NCBI RefSeq assembly: GCF_005771405.1
Contig: NZ_VAUA01000008.1
Span: 62,001 to 126,000 of the forward strand
Source: Parasedimentitalea maritima
Lineage (GTDB): Bacteria > Pseudomonadota > Alphaproteobacteria > Rhodobacterales > Rhodobacteraceae
Direction: 5' to 3'
Length of the DNA: 64,000 bases
Of the stretch, positions 36,672-45,650 are shown one piece after another (positions within the stretch are counted from its first letter, which is position 1; each line of letters opens with the position of its first letter). Made by a program: the position numbers and the translations under genes. The notes below the pieces were generated by a model that saw nothing but the letters and a program-made list of their open reading frames with translations, did not search any database and was not told the DNA's origin.

Positions 36672-37133
36672 ATGTCGCAGTTTCACCTTTCCAGACGCCG
36701 CCTATTGGTTGGTGGCAGTGCAATGGTTGCAGTTGTGGCATTTGGCACTTGGTGGAGCAGACGGGCGCCGGATCACGACCGCCCACGGCTGACGGTAGCT
36801 GAGGCCTATCAACGGGCGCAGTCGGGTGAAATCACTCTGGTTGATATTCGCACCCCCCTCGAATGGCAAACTGTTGGGGTTCCGGTTGGCGGGCATCAAA
36901 TAGATATGCGGCGCCGAGATTTCATTGATGCCGTCGCCGCAGTAGCCAGCGAAGACCTGTCCGCTCCTATCGCGCTGATCTGCGCACGCGGCGTACGTTC
37001 AGCGCGGATGACGCTGGCGCTGAGTGAAGCTGGGTTCACCAATATCATTGACATACCGGAAGGCATGCTTGGCTCACGTGCAGGTCCGGGCTGGGTGGCC
37101 AGCAACCTGCCGGTTGCACGGTGGCAGCAATGA
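36672..37133 (+). CDS. Exported rhodanese-like protein
   Basis: A 153-aa protein with an N-terminal Tat-like signal (SRRRLLVGG followed by a hydrophobic stretch to about residue 28) and one rhodanese domain with catalytic Cys104 in ICARGVRSARM. Rhodaneses carry a persulfide and transfer sulfane sulfur. Export by the Tat path suggests a periplasmic role. It overlaps the following esterase gene by 4 nt. GGAGAG precedes the ATG. Confidence 0.85.
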   Translation: MSQFHLSRRRLLVGGSAMVAVVAFGTWWSRRAPDHDRPRLTVAEAYQRAQSGEITLVDIRTPLEWQTVGVPVGGHQIDMRRRDFIDAVAAVASEDLSAPIALICARGVRSARMTLALSEAGFTNIIDIPEGMLGSRAGPGWVASNLPVARWQQ

Positions 37134-37939
37134 AGCGCACGGTATTGGCTCTGGCCTTGACGCTTTGGGCCGGCGCTGCGGCGGCCGACTGCGCTGGCCA
37201 GCCAGGGATTTGCGAAATTGGCGGCGGGGAATACCATATCGCCTTACCCGAAGGAGCGCAGCGACCTGTGCCGGTGGTGATGTTCCTGCACGGGTATGGC
37301 GGGTCAGGTGCTGGCACGATGAGCAATTCCAGAATGATTGATGCGCTAAAGGCGCGCGGCTACGCCGTCATCGCACCCAATGCCACGCGTCGGCGCAATG
37401 GTAACCGGTCCTGGGTGTTCTTTCCTGGGTGGGAGGGGCGCAACGAAGCCGCCTTTTTGCGCGATGTCATGGCGGACGCTGGCGATCGGTTTGGCGTGTC
37501 GAAAACGGACACCGTTCTGGCGGGGTTTTCGGCGGGTGGCTTTCTGGTCAACTATCTGGCCTGTTCCAACCCGGGCGACTTTGAAGGCTATGCGTCGATT
37601 TCAGGAGGGTTCTGGCGACCTCAGCCAGAAAGTTGTGCAGCGCCGGTACGGTTGTTTCATACCCATGGCTGGGCAGACAAAACCGTGCCGCTTGAGGGGC
37701 GTTATCTGGGTGAAAAGCAGTTCCAGCAGGGTGATATCTATGCTGGTTTAGAGCTCTGGCGCGACACCAACGGCTGTGAAACCCATGCGCCCGACAAGGC
37801 CTGGCAAGAGGGCACTGTCCTGCGTCGCCGTTGGGTGTGTGGAGAGGGTGCAGATATTGAATTTGCGCTATTTCCGGGAGGGCATACCGTGCCCAGAGGG
37901 TGGGCTGATTTGATGCTGGATTGGTTTGAAGCGAATTAA
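37130..37939 (+). CDS. Secreted alpha/beta hydrolase, PHB depolymerase/LpqC-like esterase
   Basis: A 269-aa secreted hydrolase. Signal peptide (about 1-20, ending GAAAAD), oxyanion region VVMFLHGYGGSG, nucleophile serine in LAGFSAGGFL, acid in WADKTVP and histidine in PGGHTVPRG. Layout matches polyhydroxybutyrate depolymerase-like and feruloyl-esterase-like family members. The ATG at 37130 forms an ATGA overlap with the rhodanese stop. Natural substrate unknown. Confidence 0.85.
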   Translation: MKRTVLALALTLWAGAAAADCAGQPGICEIGGGEYHIALPEGAQRPVPVVMFLHGYGGSGAGTMSNSRMIDALKARGYAVIAPNATRRRNGNRSWVFFPGWEGRNEAAFLRDVMADAGDRFGVSKTDTVLAGFSAGGFLVNYLACSNPGDFEGYASISGGFWRPQPESCAAPVRLFHTHGWADKTVPLEGRYLGEKQFQQGDIYAGLELWRDTNGCETHAPDKAWQEGTVLRRRWVCGEGADIEFALFPGGHTVPRGWADLMLDWFEAN

Positions 37940-38063
37940 AGATCCAGTTTAGAACAGGCTTCACCCGGTCAACTTGGCGTTCGATCCACGGTTTGGTGAA
38001 CCAAAAAAACCAATTGATCTACCCGTCCTGATATAAGGGTTCGCGCCGCTTCTTTGGTTGGGT

Positions 38064-38098
38064 CGACAGCATAGTAACCAACGGTTGCTATGCTGTCG
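38064..38098. terminator. 16-bp hairpin between convergent esterase and opgH genes
   Basis: CGACAGCATAGTAACC pairs with GGTTGCTATGCTGTCG (one G-T pair) around a 3-nt loop AAC. It sits between two convergent genes and probably ends transcription both ways, though no T-run follows. Confidence 0.65.
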
Positions 38099-38160
38099 GA
38101 TCTATCATTGCCGTCGGGAACCTTTGAAACCTTAAGCCGTCAGTCTTTATTGATGAGCCG

Positions 38161-40038
38161 CTATTCTGCGGCGCTGGAACTTGGGCTGCCACCTTCAAGG
38201 ATGTTTCTAAGGCTGGTTCTGTGCGTGCGGGCCGTGCGGGTAATCTGAGGTTCGGTGATCACCTCGCGGGTGCCCATCCAAAAATTGATCCGACGCAGAA
38301 CCGGTAGTCCGGACAAAGCTGACAATGGCACCGCTAACACCAGAGATAGCGCAATCGGCAGCAGCCATAGTGAAACCATGCCAGTTAGAATTCCTGCCCA
38401 TAACGCAATGCCGCTGATGGTTTCCAGAGCATGACAGATTATCAGAGTACGCCAACTATACTGCCCGCCATCCCGGGCTTGGGGTGCCCAGCCACGTTGC
38501 AACCCCAGGGTTGTTCGGATTACGGCAATCATCTGTTGCACCATCAGAATTGGCGCATAGAGAATGGCCAACAGTATTTCAGACACAAAGGACAAGGCAA
38601 AGGGGCCAGCCCCGCCATAGTCAGCAAAGCGACTACCCGTTAGTGGCAAGGCTGCAATTGCCAGCAGTTTGGGGGCGAGGAGCATGGCGTAGATGAGCAG
38701 GATCACCAGCACATGGCGTGGCTCGCTCATATCTGGCCAGGATGGCATCAGGGGATTGGCCTCGCTGAAATAGGTCAGCACCGAGGCCTCTTCGCCCCGG
38801 CCAATAAGGGCCCAGATCACCAAAAGGGCAAACCAAATAGGGGCCATAAGGTAACCAATCGCACCGTGCAGGAGGTGGAACCTGGAAATGGCTCGAAACC
38901 CGCGTGAGCCCAACAGGTTCAAGTGCTGCAAATTTCCCTGGCACCAGCGGCGATCACGTTGGATGTGATCAATCAGCGTTGGCGGAGTTTCCTCGTATGA
39001 TCCGCGAATGCGGGGTAGAAAACGGACTGACCAGCCTGCGCGACGTAAGAGTCCAGCCTCAACAAAATCATGGCTCATTATTAGTTTGCTGCTACGACCT
39101 AACCGGCTGCGCAGATGAGGAAGACCAGCGCAGGCCGCAAATGCGCGGGTGCGGATGATGGCGTTGTGACCCCAGTAATTGCCTTCATGCCCGACCCAAC
39201 GCGCCAAGCCCTCTGCCAGCGCCGCGCCATGCACGCCGTTTGCAAACTGTTGCATTCGACCAAACACTGATTGTGCTCCGATCAGCTGTGGAAAACTTTG
39301 GATCAACCCTGCACCGCGATCACGCGATAGTGCATTGGCCAATCGCGTGATTGCACGCCCGGTCATCAGACTGTCTGCATCCAGTATCAGCATGGCCTCA
39401 TACCCAGAACCCCATCGACCAACCCAATCGGCAATATTGCCGACCTTACGGTCGATGTTTTGATCGCGACGGCGATAATACAGTTCGATCTCTGGTGGCA
39501 GCATTGCACGCAACGCATTCACTGAAATCAACTCTTGCGCTGCAATTGCATCGTCGCGGGTGTCAGACAGGATAAACATGGCGTAATCATGTACGCCGCT
39601 ACGCCTTCGCAACTCTTCGAGCATGGTTTGGGCATTTCCCAGAACATACCATGGAACCTCGTTATAGACTGGCATTAACAATGCCACCTTCATCTTGTTG
39701 GCTGGGGCTAAGCGACGAGTCTTGGGGCGTTGAGACAGCGAGTACAGACCCAGCAACACCGTAGATACGGTGAAACATATCCAGAAAAAATTAAATGCGA
39801 TCAGCACCAGAAGCACGATTTCTAACCCTGAAAATCCGCCATCTGCAAACCAATCCTGCATGACCCAGGTCAGTAGACCAGTGCCGACCATGGCCGGAGA
39901 AAATGCCAGCAGACGCCACAGCGCGACAGACTGCGGAGCGCTTTGACCTGGCGCCGCACTGTCGTGAAAATGCGTTGCAAAATCCTGAGCGGGCATTGCA
40001 AGCGGCTGCTCCGGTGGCATCAGGGCAGGGCGGCTCAT
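38161..40038 (-). CDS. opgH: Glucans biosynthesis glucosyltransferase
   Basis: A 625-aa inner-membrane glycosyltransferase making the beta-1,2-linked backbone of osmoregulated periplasmic glucans from UDP-glucose. Two N-terminal helices precede the GT2 domain, with MLILDADSLMTGRA carrying the D-x-D motif and QRDRRWCQGNLQH the acceptor-site Q-x2-RW motif; several C-terminal helices follow. Start: ATG at 40038 in an ATGA overlap with opgG. It is somewhat shorter than the E. coli protein. Confidence 0.93.
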   Translation of the reverse strand: MSRPALMPPEQPLAMPAQDFATHFHDSAAPGQSAPQSVALWRLLAFSPAMVGTGLLTWVMQDWFADGGFSGLEIVLLVLIAFNFFWICFTVSTVLLGLYSLSQRPKTRRLAPANKMKVALLMPVYNEVPWYVLGNAQTMLEELRRRSGVHDYAMFILSDTRDDAIAAQELISVNALRAMLPPEIELYYRRRDQNIDRKVGNIADWVGRWGSGYEAMLILDADSLMTGRAITRLANALSRDRGAGLIQSFPQLIGAQSVFGRMQQFANGVHGAALAEGLARWVGHEGNYWGHNAIIRTRAFAACAGLPHLRSRLGRSSKLIMSHDFVEAGLLRRAGWSVRFLPRIRGSYEETPPTLIDHIQRDRRWCQGNLQHLNLLGSRGFRAISRFHLLHGAIGYLMAPIWFALLVIWALIGRGEEASVLTYFSEANPLMPSWPDMSEPRHVLVILLIYAMLLAPKLLAIAALPLTGSRFADYGGAGPFALSFVSEILLAILYAPILMVQQMIAVIRTTLGLQRGWAPQARDGGQYSWRTLIICHALETISGIALWAGILTGMVSLWLLPIALSLVLAVPLSALSGLPVLRRINFWMGTREVITEPQITRTARTHRTSLRNILEGGSPSSSAAE

Positions 40039-41543
40039 GTGGTCCACCGGTATAACCAAACCTCAGAGGCCGCGGCTCCGTTTTTGCGGAGCTGTGCCCG
40101 CAACTCCACCAGGGTTTTCTCTTCGGGTTCAAATGAAAACGCCAGCCTCAAGCCGCCGGTTTCTGGGTTGCGTTGCAATACCCCTTTGCTGGTATCCACA
40201 TGTGGAGAGGAGATAAGAAGGTCGAATTCGTCAGGGTTGCCATCAAGCAAAGAGTGATTGGCAAAATCCAGTGTCACGATACGACCAGGTGTGCCAAAAA
40301 CTCGCGCGCCAGCCGCAGTGTTAATCACGCGTGGCAAATGCAGGTCTGGTTCATGCCCCCAGTGCAGCCGGTAAGACAGATCCACTTGCGCTCCTGCCGC
40401 ATAGGCCTCTCGCGGGCGCCAGTAGGCGACGATGTTGTCATAAATCTCCTGGTCTGCTGGAATTTCGACCAGAGTTACAGCGCCTTGGCCCCAGTTGCCC
40501 TTGGGTTCGACCCAAAGGCAGGGTCGCTTGTGGTAATTGGCCTCAAGATCCGCGAAGTCGGAAAACTTACGGGACCGCTGCATCAGACCAAAGCCATGCG
40601 GGTTCTCATCAACGAAGGATGAGATTTGCAAGTGTTTGGGGTTGGCGAGCTGTCGCCATAAGACCTCGCCGTTGCCATTGTGGATCAACAAACCTTCGCT
40701 GTCGTGCACGGCAGGGCGAAAGTCGTCGAAATGGTTTCGGTTGGTCTGGTCAAACAGGAACATAGAAGTCAGAGGCCCCAATCCCACATGGGTCAGCTCA
40801 TTGCGGGCAAACAGGGTTGCCTCAACATCCATTGTGCAGTTTTCGCCAGGCAGGATGTCAAACCGGTAGGCCCCGCTAACCGAGGGGCTGTCCATCAGCG
40901 CGTGGAGCACAATGTTGCGCTGGCCGGGGGCTGGGGTTTCCAGCCAGAATTCGATGAATTCCGGGAACTCCTCTCCCATTGGATCGCCAGTTTTAAGGGC
41001 CAATCCGCGGGCGGATAGTCCGTAGGTATTGGCGAGGCCAATAGCTCTAAAATAGCTGGCCCCCTGAAACACGCAAAACTCGTTTTTTAGCCCGGGCTGG
41101 TCAAGTTCTGTACGCAAACGAAGGCCTGAATAACCCAGATTCCCCTTCTCGCTTAAGTCCGGCGCCTTGTCGGTTTTGTCGAATAGCGACAGATCAAAAG
41201 GCACCAGTTCAGAGGTATTGTTGTCCACAGTATTGATCTGAACCGCGCGTGGAAAATACAGCCCCGGCAGGAAAAAATCGACATTATAGCTGCTTGGGGT
41301 ACCCGCCCACAGGGCGTCACTGTTGCGGAACCATCTGGTCTGATAATCCTGATAAGAAATATCAAGCCAGTCCTGAGGAACTTTAGCCCGCGGCGCATAG
41401 CTGCGGGTAGCCAGTTCACGAGCCAACGCGGTCACAGTGTCGCGCGAAAATGCCGGAATTCCAGTGGCATGGGCGGGCATTGCCAGAACAGATGTGCTGG
41501 CTAGGGCAGCAGCTAGAAACGAGCGGCGTGACAAGGGGGTCAT
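40035..41543 (-). CDS. opgG: Periplasmic glucans biosynthesis protein OpgG
   Basis: A 502-aa exported protein of the OpgG/MdoG family needed for glucan backbone assembly and branching. It starts with a Tat-like signal (PLSRRSFLAAALAST ... MPAHA). Family stretches include YPRAVQINTVDNN-like sequence, QGASYFRAIG and YWRPREAYAAGAQVDLSYRLHW. Start: ATG at 41543, with GGAGGG upstream and ATGA overlap with opgC; a longer frame would lie inside opgC. Confidence 0.93.
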   Translation of the reverse strand: MTPLSRRSFLAAALASTSVLAMPAHATGIPAFSRDTVTALARELATRSYAPRAKVPQDWLDISYQDYQTRWFRNSDALWAGTPSSYNVDFFLPGLYFPRAVQINTVDNNTSELVPFDLSLFDKTDKAPDLSEKGNLGYSGLRLRTELDQPGLKNEFCVFQGASYFRAIGLANTYGLSARGLALKTGDPMGEEFPEFIEFWLETPAPGQRNIVLHALMDSPSVSGAYRFDILPGENCTMDVEATLFARNELTHVGLGPLTSMFLFDQTNRNHFDDFRPAVHDSEGLLIHNGNGEVLWRQLANPKHLQISSFVDENPHGFGLMQRSRKFSDFADLEANYHKRPCLWVEPKGNWGQGAVTLVEIPADQEIYDNIVAYWRPREAYAAGAQVDLSYRLHWGHEPDLHLPRVINTAAGARVFGTPGRIVTLDFANHSLLDGNPDEFDLLISSPHVDTSKGVLQRNPETGGLRLAFSFEPEEKTLVELRAQLRKNGAAASEVWLYRWTT

Positions 41544-42808
41544 CGCTTTGCCCTCCAGGGTTGAGACTTGAACCAAGCAGCGGCAAAAGCGACTAGAATA
41601 ATCAGACCATATCCAAGCAAGTTCGCAATGGCAGTGGTGGTGATTGCGCGATCTGTCTGATCCAGTGCGAACCCGATCAGACGGGCCAATGCCATCGAGA
41701 ACACAAACACGGCCAGAGACTGTTGACCAACCTTGGTGATCAGTTTGAGCAACACCGCCCAGATTCGGGCCCCAAGGGAGTGACCAGACGCGATCAAGCG
41801 CTTGCCTCCGTCGCCAGCAATAACCCAGCCCAGATAGGCCAACGATAAAAAGTGGATAAACCGCAGCAGGCCAAAATCGCTTTTGTTGCGCCATTCGCTG
41901 GTCAGGGACCAGACCGGGTGGATTGTATCTGCCAGATCTGGGTTCCAGGCTTCAACCCAGCGGAATACTTTCCAGGCACCAAACGGGGCCGAGAACACCA
42001 CAAAACAAATAGCCGCAGCAATGAGAAGCTTGGTCACTGGTGGTTTGGGTAGCCAACCTTTCATGAAGGCAAAGCCAGTGAAAAACAGCAATTGCCAACC
42101 AAATGGATTGAAAAACCACTTACGATCAGACCAGGGTTCAGCAGGCAGGGCCAGCCCATCTGGGCCCAATCCAATGACGTAGGGATTGGCCGCCAGCCAA
42201 ATCGCGATTGAGGTTGCAGCCACTGCCCATAGGCTAATTTTCTCCATAGCCATCAACAGTGGCATCAACCCCAGGACCACCAGATACATCGGTAGAATGT
42301 CAAAATAGTTCGGCACGTAGGTCAGGGTGAACAGCCCCACGAGTTGGGGCATCGTGTCTTTGAAGAAATGCCCAAGGTTTAGTGAATTGACATAGTTTTT
42401 CTCAAACCCGCCATAGGTGTCCAGTGCAGCCATCATCATGGCAATAAAGAAAAATAACCCGATATGGGCCCAAAATACTTGCCAGACACGGAAACCAACA
42501 CGGGCAGATCCCATCATCCAGCCACGCCGGGAATAGGACCCGCCGAAAGCAATTGCCGAGGCCATACCCGAGCAAAACACAAAAATCTCGGTGGCATCAG
42601 AGAAACCAAACCGGGCCGGAATCCAGCCGGTCCAGCGGTTGCCGGGGATATGGGCCGTCAGAATGATGAACATCGCGATGCCGCGATAAAAATCGAGTCT
42701 TGGATCGCGGCTTCGATTGGGGGCTTGTACCGGCGCCGCTGCCTGATTGGCGGCTGCATTGGGCAGAGAGGTAACCTGAATGTCTGGCTGAGGCAGTGAA
42801 GGGGCCAT
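41540..42808 (-). CDS. opgC: OpgC-type glucan-modifying acyltransferase
   Basis: A 422-aa membrane protein with about ten helices. RDPRLDFYRGIAMFIILTAH and FGFSDATEIFVFCSGM match the OpgC family, which in Rhodobacter sphaeroides adds succinyl groups to osmoregulated periplasmic glucans. It is the first of three overlapping opg genes and follows a TPR gene by 21 bp. Succinylation gives the glucans negative charge; the acyl group here is inferred from the family. Confidence 0.92.
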   Translation of the reverse strand: MAPSLPQPDIQVTSLPNAAANQAAAPVQAPNRSRDPRLDFYRGIAMFIILTAHIPGNRWTGWIPARFGFSDATEIFVFCSGMASAIAFGGSYSRRGWMMGSARVGFRVWQVFWAHIGLFFFIAMMMAALDTYGGFEKNYVNSLNLGHFFKDTMPQLVGLFTLTYVPNYFDILPMYLVVLGLMPLLMAMEKISLWAVAATSIAIWLAANPYVIGLGPDGLALPAEPWSDRKWFFNPFGWQLLFFTGFAFMKGWLPKPPVTKLLIAAAICFVVFSAPFGAWKVFRWVEAWNPDLADTIHPVWSLTSEWRNKSDFGLLRFIHFLSLAYLGWVIAGDGGKRLIASGHSLGARIWAVLLKLITKVGQQSLAVFVFSMALARLIGFALDQTDRAITTTAIANLLGYGLIILVAFAAAWFKSQPWRAKR

Positions 42809-42829
42809 CTGAATTAAATGCCTTTCAAA

Positions 42830-44194
42830 TTATTCTGCAGGCACGCTGTGCGCACTATCACTGCCACGACCTGCGGTAATCAAATTCCGTCGTGCCAATG
42901 CGTAATTGTCCTCAGCACCACCGCGTTTTGCACGGCGGTCATCCAAGAGTGTTTCAACTGCGTCCAGTCGTCCGGCGCGCAGGCCTGCATCAATTGTGAT
43001 GCGTTCAAACACATCACGTTGGGCATGGCTACCCCCAGCCAGCTGTAGCGACCCGTGGGCATGAGATAGGTGGTTGAAAGCACCGATATAATCACCGTCC
43101 CCAAAGGCTTCGAGGCCGGATGCCATTGCGCACCCAGGGTCTGCCATGCGTTGTCCCATGTCGTCGGGACGGTTTTGCGCATCCGCATGGATACGCTTCA
43201 CCAGTCGGTTGGTGGCGCTTTGCTGGTCATGACCGGCCAGCGCCAGCAGATAATGCAGATCAGCAAATATTAAGCAGCCGTCCTCGGTTCGGTTGGCAGA
43301 AAGTTCTGACAGTTCTTCCCAGCGGTTGCCGACGTTTATTCCGTCAAGTTGCAATCGCATCAGAAGGGACGTTGCATTGGAGATGTCGCGATAGTCGTCG
43401 GTTTTGTCTTTGCGGATTTCGTGATCATATAGGTCAAACACTTGATCAATCTGGCCCAAATCCAGATGCATCAGCGCCTTGTGCCACCAGACGTGGTAGC
43501 GAAAATTGTTGCAATGGGCCCAGGCCGCTTCTCGCCCTTGCAGCCATTCCAGCCCAGCTGAGGCATTGCCAGTCATGTCATGTACATGCGCAACCGCGTG
43601 TAGTCCCCAGGCGTCATCAGGTGCCAACCACAGAGCCTGTCGCCCAGCAATCCCAGCTTTTTCATACGATCCGGTTTCTTCAAGCGCAAAGGCGTGACAT
43701 CCGAGCAAATACCCCCGACCGGCGTGTTCTGGGGCATATGACGGCATGACCCGTTCAATGGAACGCCGCATGCCCGCCGCATCGCCAAGTATAAACCGGA
43801 TCGAATGGCTCAATTTCATGGCCAGCGCATCTTCGGAGTGGCTGCGAAGTATGTGTTCCATTTTGGCGATGGCGCCCGAAGGCCGCCCGGACAGCCAGGT
43901 TTCTAACGCTTCGATATACAGTCGTTCACGGGGGAGGGCGCTATCATAACCTGCTTTAGCTGCAGTAAGAGCCTCTTGTGCTATGCTGATTAACTCTGAG
44001 CGCCCTAACAGCAAATAGAACATACCCTTGCAGGCCTGACCCAAGGCAAACCCAGGCTCTGCGGACAATAAGGCCATTAGATGTGTCGGCGTTGCGGCCG
44101 CATGGGCAAGAACCCCCATCTGCACGGAATTCCAGTCGCGAAGTGCAGACTGTTCTGTCAGGCTGGTGTCTTGTCCAAAGATATCTTGCATCAT
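42830..44194 (-). CDS. TTC38-like tetratricopeptide repeat protein
   Basis: A protein of about 454 residues made of TPR-like helical pairs, with HVHDMTGNASAGLEWL and FRYHVWWHKALMHLDLG typical of the TTC38 family. No signal or membrane helix is seen. The start is uncertain among clustered ATGs (44206, 44194, 44191). It lies 21 bp upstream of opgC on the same strand, so it may be co-transcribed with the glucan genes. Function unknown. Confidence 0.8.
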   Translation of the reverse strand: MMQDIFGQDTSLTEQSALRDWNSVQMGVLAHAAATPTHLMALLSAEPGFALGQACKGMFYLLLGRSELISIAQEALTAAKAGYDSALPRERLYIEALETWLSGRPSGAIAKMEHILRSHSEDALAMKLSHSIRFILGDAAGMRRSIERVMPSYAPEHAGRGYLLGCHAFALEETGSYEKAGIAGRQALWLAPDDAWGLHAVAHVHDMTGNASAGLEWLQGREAAWAHCNNFRYHVWWHKALMHLDLGQIDQVFDLYDHEIRKDKTDDYRDISNATSLLMRLQLDGINVGNRWEELSELSANRTEDGCLIFADLHYLLALAGHDQQSATNRLVKRIHADAQNRPDDMGQRMADPGCAMASGLEAFGDGDYIGAFNHLSHAHGSLQLAGGSHAQRDVFERITIDAGLRAGRLDAVETLLDDRRAKRGGAEDNYALARRNLITAGRGSDSAHSVPAE

Positions 44195-44353
44195 AATGGG
44201 TCCCATCTTTGCGAATACAGGTTTTGCTATTGTTTGGGAGAACTTTAAATCATGGCTGTGCTGCCGGCGACGCCCGCTCTCGCATTGGTGAAGGGGCGTG
44301 TGTATCTGCACCGAAATTGTTGCGGTTTATGTCAATGAAAAGGGGTTTTACGC

Positions 44354-44404
44354 CAAAGCCGCGCCCCCTTACTGCATTTGCGTGCAGGCAGGGACGCGGC
44401 TTTG
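44354..44404 (-). terminator. Compound hairpin downstream of the CaiB-family gene
   Basis: CAAAGCCGCG and CGCGGCTTTG form a 10-bp outer stem enclosing further pairing (CCCT/AGGG and CTGCA/TGCAG). It lies just past the stop of the CaiB gene and before the TPR gene, so it probably ends the TPP-enzyme/CaiB unit. Confidence 0.6.
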
Positions 44405-44453
44405 TTCATTTCTGTAACACTTGACCTGCTAAAATGTGGCAGGCTGTTTGGGC

Positions 44454-45650
44454 TCAGATGTTAAACGGGCTTTCAGAGGACAGAATCTCGTCGCTGTCAG
44501 CACCACAGCTCTTCGGGGCATGTCGGTAGGTCACCGGGGTCCGCGAGAGCTTCAGCGGATTACCGATTAAATGTACCGGTCCAGCATCCGATTGCATTTC
44601 AATTTTCATACCGCGTGCTGCCACTTGATCCGAATTAAAGAGTGTCTCCAAATCCTGTACCGGCCCGGCAGGAACTTTGCGGGCTTCCATCGCAGAGATC
44701 ATGTCTTGAGTTGTGTGGCGTTGTACGGCTGGGATCAATACATCATCCAGCGCCAACCGATGTTCGAGCCGGGCCGGATTGGTTGCAAATCGAGGATCAC
44801 TAGCCAATCCTTGCAGACCTAGAAATTCGAGGAACCGGCCAAACTGGCTGTCGTTTCCCACGGCCAGAATCACGTGACCATCAGCGGTCTGGTAAACGCC
44901 GTAGGGCACGATGTTTGGGTGACCATTGCCTCGCCGTTTAGGCAGGTCCCCTGAGGTCAAATAGTTGACGCCTTCGTTGATCAGCCAGGCAATCTGACTG
45001 TCCACCAACGCAATATCAACCTGTTGACCTTCGCCAGTTTGATCTTGGTGACGTAAGGCTGCAAGGATGCCAACGGTTGCATACATGCCGCACATCACAT
45101 CCGCGATGCCTACACCGACCTTCATCGGTTCGCCCTTAGGCTCTCCGGTAAGTGACATGAGCCCGCCATACCCCTGGGCCATAAGATCGTAGCCAGGTTT
45201 ATGGGAGTGCGGACCGGTCTGGCCGTATCCTGAAATCGAACAATAGATCAGCCGGGGAAATTCACCTTTGAGGCTGTCATAATCCAAGCCGTATTTCTTC
45301 AACCCGCCGGGTTTGAAGTTTTCGATCAGTATGTCCGCTTGTGCGGCCAGCTTTCGGATGAACTGCTGCCCATCCGCACTGGCAATATCAATGGCCACCG
45401 ATTGTTTGTTGCGGTTGGCAGACATGAAATAGGCCGACATATCCGTGTCGTTGCCATCTTTATCCGTTACATAGGGCGGCCCCCACTGGCGGGTGTCGTC
45501 ACCGCCGGATTTTGGGTTTTCCACTTTGATCACGGTTGCACCAAGATCACCCAGCAGCTGGGTGCAGGTTGGTCCAGCCAGAATACGCGACAGATCAAGG
45601 ACTTTGATTCCGTGCAATGCGCCGTGAGGCAAAAGTTCAGATCCGGCCAT
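44454..45650 (-). CDS. CaiB/BaiF family CoA-transferase
   Basis: A 398-aa class III CoA-transferase. The N-terminal Rossmann part has VLDLSRILAGPTCTQLLGDLGA, and the catalytic aspartate is in PGYDLMAQGYGG. Class III enzymes move CoA between acids through an aspartyl-CoA thioester. Start: one of two adjacent ATGs (45653 or 45650) after GGAGG; the second has better spacing. Its start lies inside the TPP-enzyme gene end, so the two are coupled. Substrate unknown. Confidence 0.9.
   Translation of the reverse strand: MAGSELLPHGALHGIKVLDLSRILAGPTCTQLLGDLGATVIKVENPKSGGDDTRQWGPPYVTDKDGNDTDMSAYFMSANRNKQSVAIDIASADGQQFIRKLAAQADILIENFKPGGLKKYGLDYDSLKGEFPRLIYCSISGYGQTGPHSHKPGYDLMAQGYGGLMSLTGEPKGEPMKVGVGIADVMCGMYATVGILAALRHQDQTGEGQQVDIALVDSQIAWLINEGVNYLTSGDLPKRRGNGHPNIVPYGVYQTADGHVILAVGNDSQFGRFLEFLGLQGLASDPRFATNPARLEHRLALDDVLIPAVQRHTTQDMISAMEARKVPAGPVQDLETLFNSDQVAARGMKIEMQSDAGPVHLIGNPLKLSRTPVTYRHAPKSCGADSDEILSSESPFNI

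Noticed and set aside
36419-36673. 85-residue extension of MnhA
   Set aside because: Low-complexity, non-family sequence; a GTG with a good ribosome-binding site begins the conserved membrane part.
41544-41894. 117-residue N-terminal extension of OpgG
   Set aside because: It would lie wholly within opgC, and the ATG at 41543 has both a ribosome-binding site and a signal peptide.
43120-43749. A 209-codon plus-strand frame opposite the TPR gene
   Set aside because: Composition is typical of an antisense frame, and the minus-strand TPR protein has clear repeats.
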